Assembly: GCA_963693315.1 (NCBI GenBank)
Contig: OY856186.1
Span: forward strand, 71,136,019 to 71,200,018
Direction of reading: 5' to 3'
DNA from: Diogma glabrata
Lineage: Eukaryota > Arthropoda > Insecta > Diptera > Cylindrotomidae
DNA length: 64,000 nucleotides
Position numbers and translations under genes: made by a program. This document shows, in pieces, positions 1-12,538 of this stretch (its first letter is position 1; every line of letters starts with the position of its first letter). The notes beneath the pieces are model-generated. The model did no database searches. It was given only the letters and a program-made list of their open reading frames with translations, and was not told the origin of the DNA.

Positions 1-455
1 ATGTTAAATCGTATGAATTACTCCTATTCTTGTATTTGATAGTTAATAACAAAATTAAACATAATTTCAATTTAATTTCTAACAATAATATCCACTCTCA
101 TTCAACCAGACAAGCTACCCATTATCGAATAACCAAATTTCGAACTAATTTTGGAAGGGACAGTATTCTTTGTTTTGGACTAGCTGCCTTCAATAACTTA
201 CCAGACCATATAAAAATAACTAACTCTGTATCTTGTTTTAAAAGACTACTGCGCGAATACATAGTTCTATGAGCTTGTAAATATTATAGATAAATTTAAT
301 TTGTTTAATATTATCGATTGTAATTTTGACTTTTCATATTTTGCTACTACATATTTGCTAAATGTTTAAATTGTAGATCACATATAGTTATCAACTGCTG
401 TGATCAGATCTTATAATATATAATAAATAAAGTAAAAAAAAAAAAAAAAAAAAAA
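1..455 (+). mobile_element. 3' end of a non-LTR retrotransposon (CR1/Jockey-like), 5' cut by window edge
   Basis: The reading frame is open from base 3 to the TGA at 270-272. It carries the closing signature of many LINE reverse transcriptases: a run of the type FGRDSILCFGLAAFNNLPDHI followed by S-x2-CFKRLLREYI. A non-coding tail follows, with an AATAAA signal near 423 and a 22-base poly(A) run at 434-455, as expected for target-primed reverse transcription. Only the last 90 or so residues of ORF2 are inside the window, so clade assignment is weak; the N-L-P ... F-K-R-x-L pattern fits CR1, Jockey or Rex families. No target-site duplication can be checked because the 5' end is outside. Confidence 0.75.
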
Positions 456-599
456 GTACAATGTTGTAACTAGACAATCCAACTTGACTATTCGAATATA
501 TTTGCATGTTTTTTGATTATTTGATATTCGAATAATTTCAAAATAATGTAAATCACAGTAAGCTTTGAAAAAAGTATTGTTAAATTCTTTTCTTACACA

Positions 600-1250
600 C
601 AAAATATTACGTTTTTTAAAATGATGGAAAAAATATTGGTGACCCACATGTGGTACGTGTAACACGTACGACACAACATACTGATATCTAAATCGGTATC
701 AAGTGAAATTGATGGCGAAAATAACCTTGGCAATTTGTAAAAAGAATCTTTAAATGAAATATTGTCAAAAGTCGCAGCTGTTGATGGAATGACGATCACA
801 ACAATTAGTAAATCTTAAGCTATAGCTGGTTACGGGCAACAAAAAGGTTATAAAATGCCAAAAATCCGACAACTAAATGCATCAACAGTTTTTATAAAGA
901 AAAATGCATTTTAATTGCAAGACAAATTTCAAAAATTAAAAACAGCAAATGGTAAATTTGCTATTACGATAACTGAATGGACAGATTGCACTATTTTACG
1001 TTATGTAAACGTAACAGCTCATGTATTTGGAATAAACTCAAATACAATTGAATGCCGTGTTCGGGGTTTAACGGAAATAATTAAGCAGGGAAATGCTGAA
1101 ACAATTAAACATTTGGTTGAAGCTAAATTAGCAGACTTTGGGATTTTCTTAAAAAATGATGTTATTGGATCAACTAATGACGCAGCACCCGTAATGAAAA
1201 AATATGGCAATATATTAGGTGTATTAAATCAACTTTGTGTAAAAAAAACC
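600..1250 (+). pseudogene. hAT-superfamily transposase fossil (N-terminal/middle part)
   Basis: Conceptual translation around 755-835 gives a hAT-like stretch (KVAAVDGMTITTISKS, then GYKMPKIRQLNAS). After a stop at about 911, a frame open from 915 to 1280 continues with the hAT core: F-A-I-T-I-T-E-W-T-D-C, R-Y-V-N-V-T-A-H, and the block with D-V-I-G-S-T-N-D-A-A-P-V-M-K-K-Y-G, which corresponds to the second catalytic-aspartate region of hAT transposases. Several stops and missing N- and C-terminal parts show it is dead. No terminal inverted repeats were found around it. It is a different hAT lineage from the element at 1608-4574. Confidence 0.7.
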
Positions 1251-1280
1251 CGATTACCATCTCTCATGGTATATAGGTAG

Positions 1281-1607
1281 GAGGTATATCAGATGATAAT
1301 CGGAAAAAATTACCTAATTCGAGTCAGACAATCTAAAGGGTATCTTGATTAACATACTTTTTATTTATCATACCAAAAAACACTAATTTTACCATTACAT
1401 ATTTTCTTTTTATTATTTTAAATAAATTCATTGTTATTATTTTAAATAACATTCAAACAAGTTAATTAAACTATACTATAAAAGGAACTCACTATTTCAC
1501 TACAGCTCAAAAAAACAACTCTCCTTTAACTTCTAATATTAGTTCCTTATATACTACTAATTTTTATCCCCCCTTATACAAAACAAAGTGATCTATATCC
1601 TTTTTTC
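1281..1607. other. AT-rich spacer, nothing recognised
   Basis: Short homopolymer runs only; no open frame of note, no inverted repeat and no RNA gene seen between the hAT fossil and the start of the next hAT element. Confidence 0.6.
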
Positions 1608-1836
1608 CAGGGACTAAAACCGTACCCGAACCTGAACTCAAATGGGTTCAGGTTCGGTCTTTTTGTAAATCATGAACCCGAACACGTTCCATCCAAAAAC
1701 TCGTTCCGGTTCGGGTTTATAAATAAATAATAAATATCAAAGAATTTTTTCCTGCACATAAAAAAAATTCTGTGCACATAAAATAAATACCAAAAATTGA
1801 CAAAAAAAAATTTAGTAGTAGATTCTTGTATGAGTT

Positions 1837-1930
1837 GAGAATGATGGCAATTCTTCACGAGGATGAAGTTTCCCGAAACGAGCGTAGCGAGTGGAGGGAA
1901 TCATCCGAGTGAAGAATTGCCATCATCCTT
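1837..1930. repeat. imperfect palindrome inside the hAT 5' region
   Basis: ATGATGGCAATTCTTCAC at 1841-1858 is exactly inverted at 1909-1926, and the pairing continues imperfectly inward through GGATGA/TCATCC. The loop is GC-richer than the surroundings. It could be a hairpin in the transposon's untranslated region or a small foldback inserted there. Confidence 0.7.
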
Positions 1931-2575
1931 TGCGAATATAAGATGCTATTTTATCCACGATTGCAAAATATTTCGATTAACTTCCAGTTTGCCTGCTAAA
2001 GATTTTATCACCATATTGAAATATGTAAATCATAGATAGCATAGAAAAACGAAACTTAAACTTATTATTTTATATTTTATATATGTATTGTTCTCGTTTT
2101 AGCCTTTTGATAATACTATACGAACAAATAAACTATAGAACTGTAGTAGAATGTTCGATTTCATCACATTCTTCTTCAAGTGATAGAATGTATTGTATAG
2201 AATAAAGGTGGATAGTGGATAAAATAGTTTTCTCATTTCTTTTTCTTGTGTTTGTTGACGTTTTCGCCTAACGAACGGTAGTTTTTTATAGTAGTTTACT
2301 ACAACACAAATAAATACTTAATTTTCTCGCATGCGTTAATGATTAATGTTGCGTAACTATTAGCAGTATTTTTTTATATTTTGAATGAATTCTTGGACTT
2401 CTACAAACTGAAAGTGTTTTTATCCTTTGTTAAATTTTAAAATAAATTGAATTCTAAAATTGTTTTGAGTAAAGTAAGTACATAATACATATACTTAAAT
2501 CTTAAAATTTAATTTTAAAAATTTTGAATATACATATTTTATTATTTTAGACTTCTTTATTTTTCTGATCCATAA

Positions 2576-4353
2576 ATGTCTGCGATATTCATTAAACATT
2601 TATTTGTATATGACGCTGGTAAGGATGTTTCTACATGCTCAGAATGCAAATATGAAATGAACATACCTCAAATCTTGGCCGGCATATCCAACGGAAACAC
2701 CCTAAATTATACAAAGAAGCTCAAAATCAGCCGTCAACATCTAAAGTCAGCCAGAGCTCCAATAAAAGTGCCAGAGCAGAAGAAAATACGCTTCACCAGT
2801 ATTTGAATGAAATCAAGATAAAAATGAGCAAAACAAGTTTCATTGATTCAAGCATAAAGTTAGTAACCGTTAATGGCCGTCCTTTCACTATTTTTGAAGA
2901 TTCTGGCATGAAAGAAATAATCGATCCGATTATGAATGCACTAAAAAAATCAATTAATTGTCATAATGTAATGAATCTTATTAACGACAAAGCAATGGAC
3001 ATTAGAAATAAAATTAAATTGGAAATGTCAAATAAATTAATTTCAATCAAAATTGATTCTGCTTCTCGCCTTGGTAGATGTATTATAGGAATAAATGCTC
3101 AATATATTTTGGACGGAAAAATAAAAACAACGAACTTTGGACATGCATGAAGCTCAAAATCGCCAAACAGGAGTTTATATAAAAAATCTTATCAACAGTG
3201 TTCTTGATGGTTATGATATCAAATTGCAGCAAGTTTATTCAATTACGTCAGATAACGGGAAAAATATGATCAAAGCAGCTGAATTATTAAAAGACGATTG
3301 TGAAAACTTTGAAACGGAAGACTTTGACATAACTGAAGAAAATGTTCTATCTAATATTGAACAGGAAGGAGCAGAAGCATTAGCACATTCGCATCTAAAT
3401 ATTATTCATTTCAGATGTGTTGCTCATAGTGTACAGTTGGCAGTGCTCGATACTATATCTAGTCCTGCTTTTAAGAAAACACTAGATGAATGCAGAGCTA
3501 TTTGCAAAAAATTACGAACACCGAATTTTTCTTCTTTAGCTAAGAAACTAAACATGGAAAAAGCCGTACTAGACTGTCCTAGGTGGAATTCGACTTACGA
3601 TATGATAAAAGTCCTATTGGAGTACAGAAGTTTTTGTTCGGATTTAAAATTAATGAATGCTGAATTCACTATGAATGATAATATTTGGAATATTTGTGAA
3701 GAATTTGTCGAAGTTTTTGCACCTGTAAAAAAATTAACGCTTAAGCTACAAGAAGAACAGATGAATTTAGGTGATTTTTATGATATCTGGCTAAGTTTTA
3801 AATTAGAGCTGACAAAAAATTATCAAACAAAAACATTGTCCAAAGAATTACATTCGAATAATATTAAAAGAGAAAACAACTTTATTCACAATCCAATTTT
3901 GATTGCAGCAGTATATCTCGATAGCAGATTTAGATTAATGCTGAGTCCCGAAGATATTTGCAATGCTAAATTTCAAATTTTAAGAACAATAAAAATTATC
4001 AAAAATATACAAATGGAGAGAGAAGATGATAATTTTGTGAATAAAGAAATTTCTAGTTCTTCAGAAGAAGATGAGGATATGAACAAGTTTTAAAGAAGAA
4101 AGGAAACTCTCAAATTAATTCGGCAGCTATAAATGTCAACTCTTCCATTGAAAGTTTAGTTACCAATGAGATGAAAATATACGAAAATTATCCAAGGTTG
4201 GCAAAAGAAAAAACTATTTTAGGATTTTGGGAGCAACATGAAATGAAATCACCAATATTGTATCAGGTGGCCCAGATCATCCTCGCAGTTCCTGCTACAC
4301 AAGTAAGCGTAGAGAGGGCATTTTCAGTTTTGAAATTGGTTTTGTCACCATAA
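2576..4353 (+). pseudogene. hAT transposase with BED zinc finger, frameshifted
   Basis: The N-terminus has a BED-type finger: C-S-E-C near 2636-2650, then, one frame away, N-L-G-R-H-I-Q-R-K-H-P-K-L (2671-2709), giving C-x2-C ... H-x4-H. Next come LVTVNGRPFTIFEDSG (2857-2905) and the tail of the first catalytic region up to 3150. After a one-base shift near 3140 the frame runs from M-H-E-A-Q-N-R-Q-T-G to 4093 (I-T-S-D-N-G-K-N-M; C-V-A-H-S-V-Q-L-A-V; C-P-R-W-N-S-T). A third shift near 4090 leads to the C-terminal dimerisation block V-S-V-E-R-A-F-S-V-L-K ending at 4353. All hAT blocks are present in order; three frameshifts make this copy inactive. Confidence 0.85.
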
Positions 4354-4812
4354 AGAGCAAATTTAAAACAAGAAAATTTGAACAATATTTTGATTATTAA
4401 ATTAAACAAGAATTTTTTTGAAAAATAAAGTTCTTTGACAAACAAATAAAATATAATTTACTTTTTTTTCTAAATTTAGAACCCGAACCCGAACCCTGAA
4501 CCGAACCCGAACCTGAACTTTCTATTTTGATTAACCCGAACCTGAACCCATTTTTTTCAGGGTTTCAGTCCCTGTTTTTCATTATTTGTTTCGTTAAAAA
4601 ATATTGGTCAAATAGAATTACATTCGAACCTTTTGTTTAGAATAAGTAGGAGTGTTTTTTTTTCATTACATTAAAATTAATTAATTTTTAATTTTTTTTT
4701 CTTTTGTAAATTTATTTAATTACATAGTGTTTGAGTTTGTTAAATATAATCATCTATGCAGATATAAATCTCAACATTATTTTATAAACGCTGTTGTGCG
4801 TCTCCAATTATT

Positions 4813-5268
4813 GGATGGCGTCATCCGCCATTGTTATACTGGATTAAATTAACTTTTTCTACGAATGTTCGTCAATTATTTGGTATGTTCGTGATTATTT
4901 TTTATTTTTATCTACAATTATTATTCTGGAAATCAAATGAAAATCAAGATCATCAAATATTCAAGTTAATTCAAATCAAGTTAACTTCATCCTGGCTGAT
5001 TGTACATTTCCATTATATGGACGGCGTCATTCGCCATTGTTAAAATTTCATCACAGTTTTTATACTGGAATTTCAAACGAAAATTAAGGATGCTGCTATT
5101 GGGGGGATTATTATAATATTTATACTTCGTTTCATCTTAAATCATAATAATCTCATCTGGATATTCAAATTAATCAATATAATATTAATTACATGCTGAA
5201 ATCATTCATTACATTATCTGTTTTTGCTGTTCAGTGCCGCTATATTTTGGCGTCATCCGACATTGTTA
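4813..5268 (+). repeat. repeated GGCGTCAT-CCGCCATTGTT motifs in LINE 5' UTR
   Basis: A motif of about 25 bases starting GG(A)(T/C)GGCGTCAT and ending CATTGTTA occurs at 4813-4843, 5019-5043 and 5249-5268, spaced a little over 200 bp. The GGCG/CGCC halves can pair as a short hairpin. Repeated 5' UTR units with promoter activity are common in LINEs; promoter function here is inference. Confidence 0.6.
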
Positions 5269-6236
5269 ATTATTTATTGAATTGCATTACATCACTGGAT
5301 TATTCAAAGTTTAATAATACTAAGACTTCATTTTCTACCTGAATCATTATACTAAATCTACGGATCGTGAACATAGCATTATTGTTTCACCTTTTGTTCA
5401 TATATTTCAATAGGATTTGAATTTTTTGGACTGTTCCTGTTATACATCGCTGTTCAACATTAAACTGGTTGAATTTAATTATATGGATGCTGCTTCTAGA
5501 AGGATTATCATATTTTTAATAATTAATAATTCAAATATAAATCAAAACTATTTTGCTTAAGCTGAAGAATATTCTATCAGTTGATAACATGTGACATAAT
5601 ATTTTTGTTATTATATTCATTTAATTTTAATCATTAGATTTTTAATTTATTGTTATACTTATTTATGTTAATTTGTTGCTAATTTTAGCTGATTATACAA
5701 TTCTTTTTGAATACTAAGGTCAAGTATACAGACATATTAGCACATTTTATTTATGGGTGATATCTTATATCTCTATGATAATAATCAATTAATTCTTTAA
5801 TTACTTATTGTAATGCTTACTTAATCTAATAGGTATTTTACTGTGGATATTTCTTAATTAGTTGCATTGTTCTTATTGAAGACCAAAGTCAATTGTCATT
5901 ATAGATTATTAATCTTAACTATATATTCACCCCTTCATTGATACATTCTAATTTTTTCGCTTAATTCAGAAGTTATAGGACTACACTCATACTGTTTTCC
6001 TTACTTAATTTTTGCATTCTTTTTGTTCTTCAGGAATTAAACTGATTGTTCAACGGTTGGTTCTTCTATCTTTCTTCTAAGGTATATAGAGGCCAGCCTT
6101 TTCTCCTTTTTATTTCTGATCTAACGACAATCTTTTTTTAAGATTGTTAGTTTTTTCCCTCAAATAAGCTGAGATTGTTTTAACAATTATATATCAGTTC
6201 AATTTAATTCCTTTTGCTATATATCCTATATCAGTA

Positions 6237-7813
6237 TGGAAAAAAACTCTAGAAAAAGCAAGCCTGAGGCAAGTTTCACTGCAATGGAGAAAAATCCAAA
6301 AAATCCAAAATTTCTAAAGATGTAAATGCCGCTATTAACAAAAGACCATTGATCATTCCTAACCCTAATTCGGATATTAATTTAGAAGATTGTTCGGACC
6401 TTAATTCTGAAATCTCTTCATGCTCAGATACTTCAGCAATTTCTGTTATACATGATGATTCTCCTCCACCTAGTGTCAATCTCGGTTCTTCCTTGAGAGA
6501 TAGCTCGGTACAAATTAATCAGTCACCCATTGTTATTCCTTCTAATAACTCTAATTTAAAAGACAACTTTTATAACAGATATGGTCCGGGGGACTCAGGT
6601 TCATTCCATCTCATCATAGAGGGTAAAGTCATAGACGACCTATCCATGTCACTGTTTCTCCAAAACGAGAATCTGGGATCTATACTAGAAATTAGTCAAA
6701 TTAATAGAACCAAAATCCGTATTGAAACTGCAAATTGGAAAGCTGCCAATGATACTGTTAAATTTTTTTCCAATAATAAAGAATATAAAGCTTTCATTCC
6801 CAGTGCATTCACCGAGGCCAAAGGCATAATAAGATACGTGTCCTTAGATATAGACATTAAAGAGTTACTCATAAACGTTGATCCTCTTGATAATGTCCTA
6901 CATATGCAAAGACTTACCAAATGGAACGCTACTCTCAACTCATCTGACATTACCACTTCAGTCATTGTTACGTTTAGAGGCACTCTCCCCCCTGACTACA
7001 TAATAATTTCAAACGTTAAGCGTAATGTTACTCCTTTTCTCTTGAGACCTCTGCTTTGCTCCAACTGTCTGATCTACGGACATTCGTCCGCTAGATGTAG
7101 AGGAAAGAGTAGGTGTTTTAATTGCACTCAACAAAGCCATATTATTTCCGATTGTTCTAACGATTCTCTTTGTCTACCCTGCGGTAAGCAAAGCAAAACT
7201 ACTCATACAGATTGCGAGGAATATCTTCTCCAAAAGAAAATTAAACATTTAATGTCCATTAAAAGACTTACTTACAGGGAAGCTAGAGCCTCTGTGTCTA
7301 ACAAGGATTACAGCTATAACCCTGATCATTTCCCAGAATTACCGGCTAGAACTCTTACCCGACCGCTAATCCATCTAATGTTGATTCGGATTCTTCTACA
7401 AAATACAAAACTCTCTTATCTTCCGTTATGAGAGAAAATGCTAAATTAAAAGCTGAAAATAATTTTTTGATCAAAAATATACAAGATTTTAATGTCATGC
7501 TGTCTGAATGGAACGAATTTAAGGTATCCAACAAGAAGGAACTTGATAGTTTGAGATTGGAAAACAGGGAAATTAAAAATCAGCAAATCGAACTTTCAAC
7601 TTTAGTTAAGGACACCCTTATCATAGGGGAAAATATTTCTAACACCGATAACAATAATCCTAACAAGGACCAATTGTTTTTAAATCTACTAATCTCAAAA
7701 ATTTAGATAAAACTTTATCAAGTTATACTAAAGATATTATTGGTTCAATCGTGGGCGAATATAATCCCTCAAATTGCTCCATCTCTGGAAACAGTGAGTT
7801 CATTCCATCCTGA
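6237..7813 (+). pseudogene. LINE ORF1, gag-like CCHC nucleic-acid-binding protein
   Basis: The likely start is ATG 6237 (M-E-K-N-S-R-K-S-K-P), followed by a one-base shift near 6290 into the frame that stays open to 7431. The middle holds an RRM-like stretch typical of I/Jockey gag. Between about 7060 and 7215 are three zinc knuckles: CSNCLIYGHSSARC and CFNCTQQSHIISDC (both C-x2-C-x4-H-x4-C), then a third starting CLPCGKQ. A second shift near 7365 leads to a predicted coiled coil (KAENNFLIKNI ... LDSLRLENREIKNQQIEL), and a third near 7680 extends the protein to TGA 7811-7813. The protein would coat LINE RNA. Broken copy. Confidence 0.8.
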
Positions 7814-8919
7814 CATTGTTGGTTGGAATTTTATTTCATTAACTTTAATGACCTCTGGTCTTTACTAAATATCAATTTTATTTTATTCATTGTTCTTCTT
7901 TTTGTTTCCTTTCTAATGAACGTTGGAATGTTGCTAGTTTCTTTATTGAATTCTAATTTAGTGGTACTTGAACTTACAGTATATTTTTGTGAATCCGTTC
8001 CTTCTATACTAGGTCGTGTTGAAATGCTTCAACTTAATAATTTTTTTATTACTTTACTTTCTTATATGAATTTTACTAAGACAAGGTTTGTGCCTGTATA
8101 TGAAATTATGTCTCACTTTTCTGAAATTAACCTATATAGGATATTTTTTTTTGATTTTCAGTCTAACAAAACATTTTGTATAAAAGAGATGAAAATTCTT
8201 TTTCTTATCTATCATGACCCCTGGTCATTATTACTTATTAATTTTTTTTTCACTAATAATTAATTTTTTTTTTTGTTTCTTTAATGTTAAGAATATTTTC
8301 TTTTTCCTTGAGGGATTTCAACATTGGGGGAATTTTTTATGTAAATGAATTTATAGTATGCCTATATGAATTTTATCCTCCTAAATTATTTAGTGCTGAA
8401 TCTCCCCAGAATAAAAATTCTCTTACAATTTCACCTTTCATTATGAATTTTACTATGGCTGAGTCCATACTTTTCTTTAAGAATTTTACTAAGGCAGGGT
8501 CTCTGCCTATGAGTGTAATCATTTCACACTCTTTCATAACTTTTTTAAGTTATGCTTAACCGACTCTCGGTTTTATAATCTACTTCCATTTATCAAATTT
8601 AACACTACTGGATTAGCGTGTTTATATGAAATCATTTTTCAAATCTCTGAATTACTGTCCTTTATTAACGTTAACATAGCAAGATTCGAGTATGCTCATA
8701 TATTTACTACATACTTTTGTAAATCTAATACTCATTTGCCTTGCATTACTGATCTCTTTCAGTACACAAACTTTCTTTTAACTGTTTATATTTACTACAA
8801 ATCGATTTATTTCGTTAAATTAATCTTCTAACCATTTACTCATCTTTTTACATGGGTTATATTCAAATTCCTTTCATATTCTTGGAACTTATTTTCACTT
8901 TACCCTCGTCATTTATCAG
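7814..8919 (+). other. inter-ORF region of the I-group LINE
   Basis: About 1.1 kb with no recognised domain. Two modest open frames (7823-8263 and 8284-8559) are rich in F, L, I and S, as random AT-rich DNA is. The phrase GAATTTTACTA recurs at about 8069, 8449 and 8484, twice followed by a similar GCC-TAT sequence, which suggests degenerate internal duplication. An inter-ORF gap this long is unusual for an I-type LINE. Confidence 0.5.
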
Positions 8920-11900
8920 ATGTTAAATCTATATGGGTTTTACATTCCTACTCAGTCTGGAATTATCCAGTTATCTCTTTTTTACATGACGTTGAAGGTT
9001 CTTCAAATCAATATCAGGAGCCTAAGAAAGAATCTATCTGAATTGGAATATTTCCTTTATTTGGAGAATATTGATGTGGTTTTTCTCTCTGAAACATGGT
9101 CTAATCCTCAGGACAATTTTAAGCTACGTAATTATACTACTTATTTAAAACACAGGGATGATGGATATGGGGGTGTAGGATTCATCATTAAAAACAATAT
9201 AATAATCAAAGAAATCAACTATCATTGGGATCTTGGCACATTTGAGGTCATGAACGTTAGAGTCTCTGATCATAATAGTCAAGTTTTCTCTCTTACAACA
9301 TTTTACGCTCCCCCTAACATCAATTCTCAAACTTTAAAAACAAATTTCAACTTATTACTGTTCAATTTGAAGGATGATAAAAATTCACTGATCCTAGGAG
9401 ATGTTAACGCACATCATCCTTTGTGGGAAAACTCCAGTGTTCCGGATTTCAGAGGAGGAATCGTCGCTGATATAATTAATAACTCAAATTACATAATTAT
9501 GAACGAGGGAGATCACACCAGGTTGGGAGGAATAGGTGCATCCTCGGCAATAGACATATCCCTTTTATCACAGGACTTATTTAACAAATTCTCTTGGGAA
9601 GTCATACAAAATAATGTAGGTACGTCCGATCACTTACCCATTGTTCTAAACTATCTCGATGGTTTTAACATCTCTCCGTCCATTAAGAGGAAGGTCTCGC
9701 TTTCAAAGGTCATGAGGAGTATTTCCTTGCTTAATCCTGATCTTACTTTTGATCTGGAAGGCTATCAAAATGAATTGGAAAACATAATCAATGTCAACTC
9801 ATATACGAAACCCGTTGGTAATAAATTCATTCCAAAGCCGTGGTGGAATGATACCATTAAAAGGCTATGGATTATAAAGAAGGAAAAATTAAGATTCTAT
9901 AACAAATATCCAGGACTTTTCACCTACACTTCGTTAAAAAGAGCCACATGTAAACTCATGAGAGAGATTAAAAAAGAAAAAAGGATTGCGTGGAACAATT
10001 TTATTAATAGCATTAATCCGAACTCCAGTCTCAAATCCATTTGGAATAAGATTGGATGCTTCCTAAATGGAAATTCTAAAAAAAACAACATCTTTAATAT
10101 CAGAGATAACGTTATTAATTTCATGAACAAAAATTTTGGTCAAAACTTTTCAGGCCCTATCTCCAATGAAATATCCTCTCCTATATCCTTTCATTATAAT
10201 GAATTCAAGGTGGAAGACCTTATAGAATTCTTAAAAACTTAGATGTAACTCATCTCAATAAATTAACTGATCATTTCAACACAGCCTGGCTTGATCAAGC
10301 CTTTCCTTCCAATTGGAAAATTTCCATGGTTGTCCCTATTCCAAAAATGAACAAAGATAACACTAAAACGGATAACTACCGTCCTATCTCTCTTCTTCCT
10401 GTCTTGAACAAGTTGATGGCTAAAATGGTTATTTCCAGAGTAGATACTTTTTTAATTGACAGTTCAGTTTTGCCGGAGCACTCTTACGGTTTCAGGAAAA
10501 ATAAATCCACTAGGGGCCTGATTTTCAGTTTGTTGAATAGTTTACTGCTTTTCACCAATAACAAATTATGCTTCTTCCTTGTTAGCTTGGACATTAAAGG
10601 GGCATTTGATAACGTTAATATTGACATTCTAACTGATATTATGAAAAAAATTAACATCCCTCCTTCATATGTTAATTGGATTCATGATAGATTAACTAAC
10701 AGAAAAATAATCTTTAATGACGACAATTTTAATATTCACAGACTTGTCAATAAGGGTGTTCCTCAGGGTGATCCCATGAGCCCCATGCTTTTCAATATCT
10801 ATACTCATCAACTGCATAATCATTCATCGGACACTTCTCTGATTTTCCAGTATGCGGATGATTTCTATCTAGTCGTTGCGGATGTCAGTCGTATATCTGC
10901 TCAGAAAAACATGAATTTACTTCTGAAAAATTTTACCAATAGTCTTTCCAAATTGAAACTACTTATTAATCCAGACAAATCTAATTATATATATTTTCAT
11001 AATAACAAATCTAGTCATCCATCTACTAGGATTGTAGTAGGTTGCAATGTTTTGGAAGAAGTCAAAAATCTTAAAATACTGGGCTTTCATTTTGATTGGA
11101 AACTAAATTTTAAAGCACATCATAGGATCATGAAGGAAAGGTGTAAATCTATCATTAACATTATGAAAGTTTTTTCAAACAAAAAATATGGTGCTCATCC
11201 TTCAACTTTGATCAATATACACAAATGTCTCGTAGTTAATAGAATTATGTACAGTGCTTTTATTTCCTTCAGTAAATCGCATTTTGATACTCTCCAAATT
11301 ATTATCAATAGCAGTTTAAGAATTTGTTTGGGCTTACTCAATAGCACTCCGGTCACAGCTTTAATTGCTGAAGCAGGGGACTTGCCTGTCGAATTGAAAA
11401 TTGAGAGTTATAAATTCAAATACATCATTAATCAAATATATAACAATACTTATATTGGTCAATTAATTTCCTCAAATGTTCAGATCAAACATTTCAATTT
11501 TATTTACAATAAATTCCGATTTCTGATTTACAAAATTCCGTCTGTTCCCCCACTTTTGGGTTTTAATTCCTCCTTTTTCCAGGATAAACTCCTGATAGAC
11601 ACCTCCCTTCATTCTCAGCTTTTAAATGGAGATATATGGGATTTACTCAATAAGAGAAGGATATACTCTGAATATATAAGTAGCTTTTCAGATTCTAACT
11701 GTTGTTACACTGACGGTTCTTGTGATGACTCTGGTAAGGGGATTGGGATATTCAACGCTTATGACTCATCCACTCATTCATTTTTTATATTTGACATGAT
11801 TTCAATTAAATCACTTGAAATTATTGCTATTATCGAAGCCATCAAGATGGCCTTGCGTTCTAACCTTTCTCAACTCGCCATTTTTACCGATTTTTTAAGC

Positions 11901-12538
11901 TCTTGCGTCTCCCTACTAAATACTTCTAATGAGTCTAAATACAAGTATTACGAAAAAAACATTTTTGAATTGCTGAGTTCTAATAACCTTAAGATCAACA
12001 TCATATAGGTCCTAGGCCACTCCGGTATTCTGGGAAATGATCTAGCCGATGCTGCTGCCAAGAATGGTATCACCTGTCATACTCCCTTGTTTATAGATGT
12101 TCCCCCAGATGAATTATTCAAGATCAATAAAACTCATTTATATTCTCAGTGGCAAAGGATGTTCGTAGATAGAACCCTTATTAAAGGTTCTATACACGCA
12201 AATAACATTGGACATATTATCAAAAGTAAACCATGGTTTCATAACCTATGGTATTGACTCTCACATCATATATAGAATTAACAGATTAAGATCTAATCAT
12301 TGCTATGATAAAAAATATTTAAAACTCATTAAACAAATAAAAGACGACTTGTGCAGTGTTTGTAACACTGTTGAAAGTGCTCAACATATCCTTATGTATT
12401 GCTCTAAATACCATGTCCAACGATCCAAATTTCCTTTTCTTTTGAGATATATAATCTTAAAGAAATATTTAGGAATTGTATAGTTTCGCAATTGGTTAAT
12501 ATCATTGATTTCTTTAAAGACATAGAAGTTGACCTTTA
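8920..12538 (+). pseudogene. LINE ORF2: APE endonuclease, reverse transcriptase, RNase H
   Basis: The likely start is ATG 8986 (M-T-L-K-V-L-Q-I-N-I-R-S-L). Endonuclease blocks: F-L-S-E-T-W, L-G-D-V-N-A-H-H-P-L-W, G-T-S-D-H-L-P-I-V. RT blocks: N-Y-R-P-I-S-L-L-P, G-F-R-K-N-K-S-T, L-D-I-K-G-A-F-D, G-V-P-Q-G-D-P-M-S-P, Q-Y-A-D-D-F. RNase H: Y-T-D-G-S, then L-E-I-I-A-I-I-E-A, F-T-D, and G-H-S-G-I-L-G-N-D-L-A-D. C-terminal knuckle: CSVCNTVESAQHILMYC (C-x2-C-x7-H-x4-C). Defects: at 10,230-10,240 the frame shifts and the S-P-G-x-D-G motif expected just before L-K-N-L is missing (deletion); TAG at 12,006-12,008 sits where I-x-W-V-x-G-H expects Trp; further shifts lie near 12,250 and 12,450. The end is taken as TAG 12,536-12,538. 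Confidence 0.85.

Larger units (their letters stand above)
1608..4574 (+). mobile_element. hAT DNA transposon, both ends present
   Basis: The left end reads CAGGGACTAAAACC and the right end GGTTTCAGTCCCTG, which are inverted copies with one mismatch in 14. Both ends carry dense subterminal arrays of GAACCC/GAACCT hexamers in both orientations (about 1619-1712 and 4480-4553), the usual layout of hAT transposase binding sites. The body encodes a BED-finger hAT transposase (2576-4353). hAT elements make 8-bp target duplications; here the flanks are CTTTTTTC and TTTTTCAT, both T-rich but not identical, so the duplication is not confirmed. Length of 2,967 bp is normal for an autonomous hAT. Confidence 0.85.

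Noticed and set aside
1600..4582. 8-bp target duplication for the hAT element
   Set aside because: Flanks CTTTTTTC and TTTTTCAT share only a T-run; not good enough to claim.
7823..8559. Possible third LINE ORF (146 and 91 codons)
   Set aside because: F/L/I/S-rich composition expected from AT-rich DNA, two separate frames and no recognised motif; kept only as an observation on the inter-ORF region.
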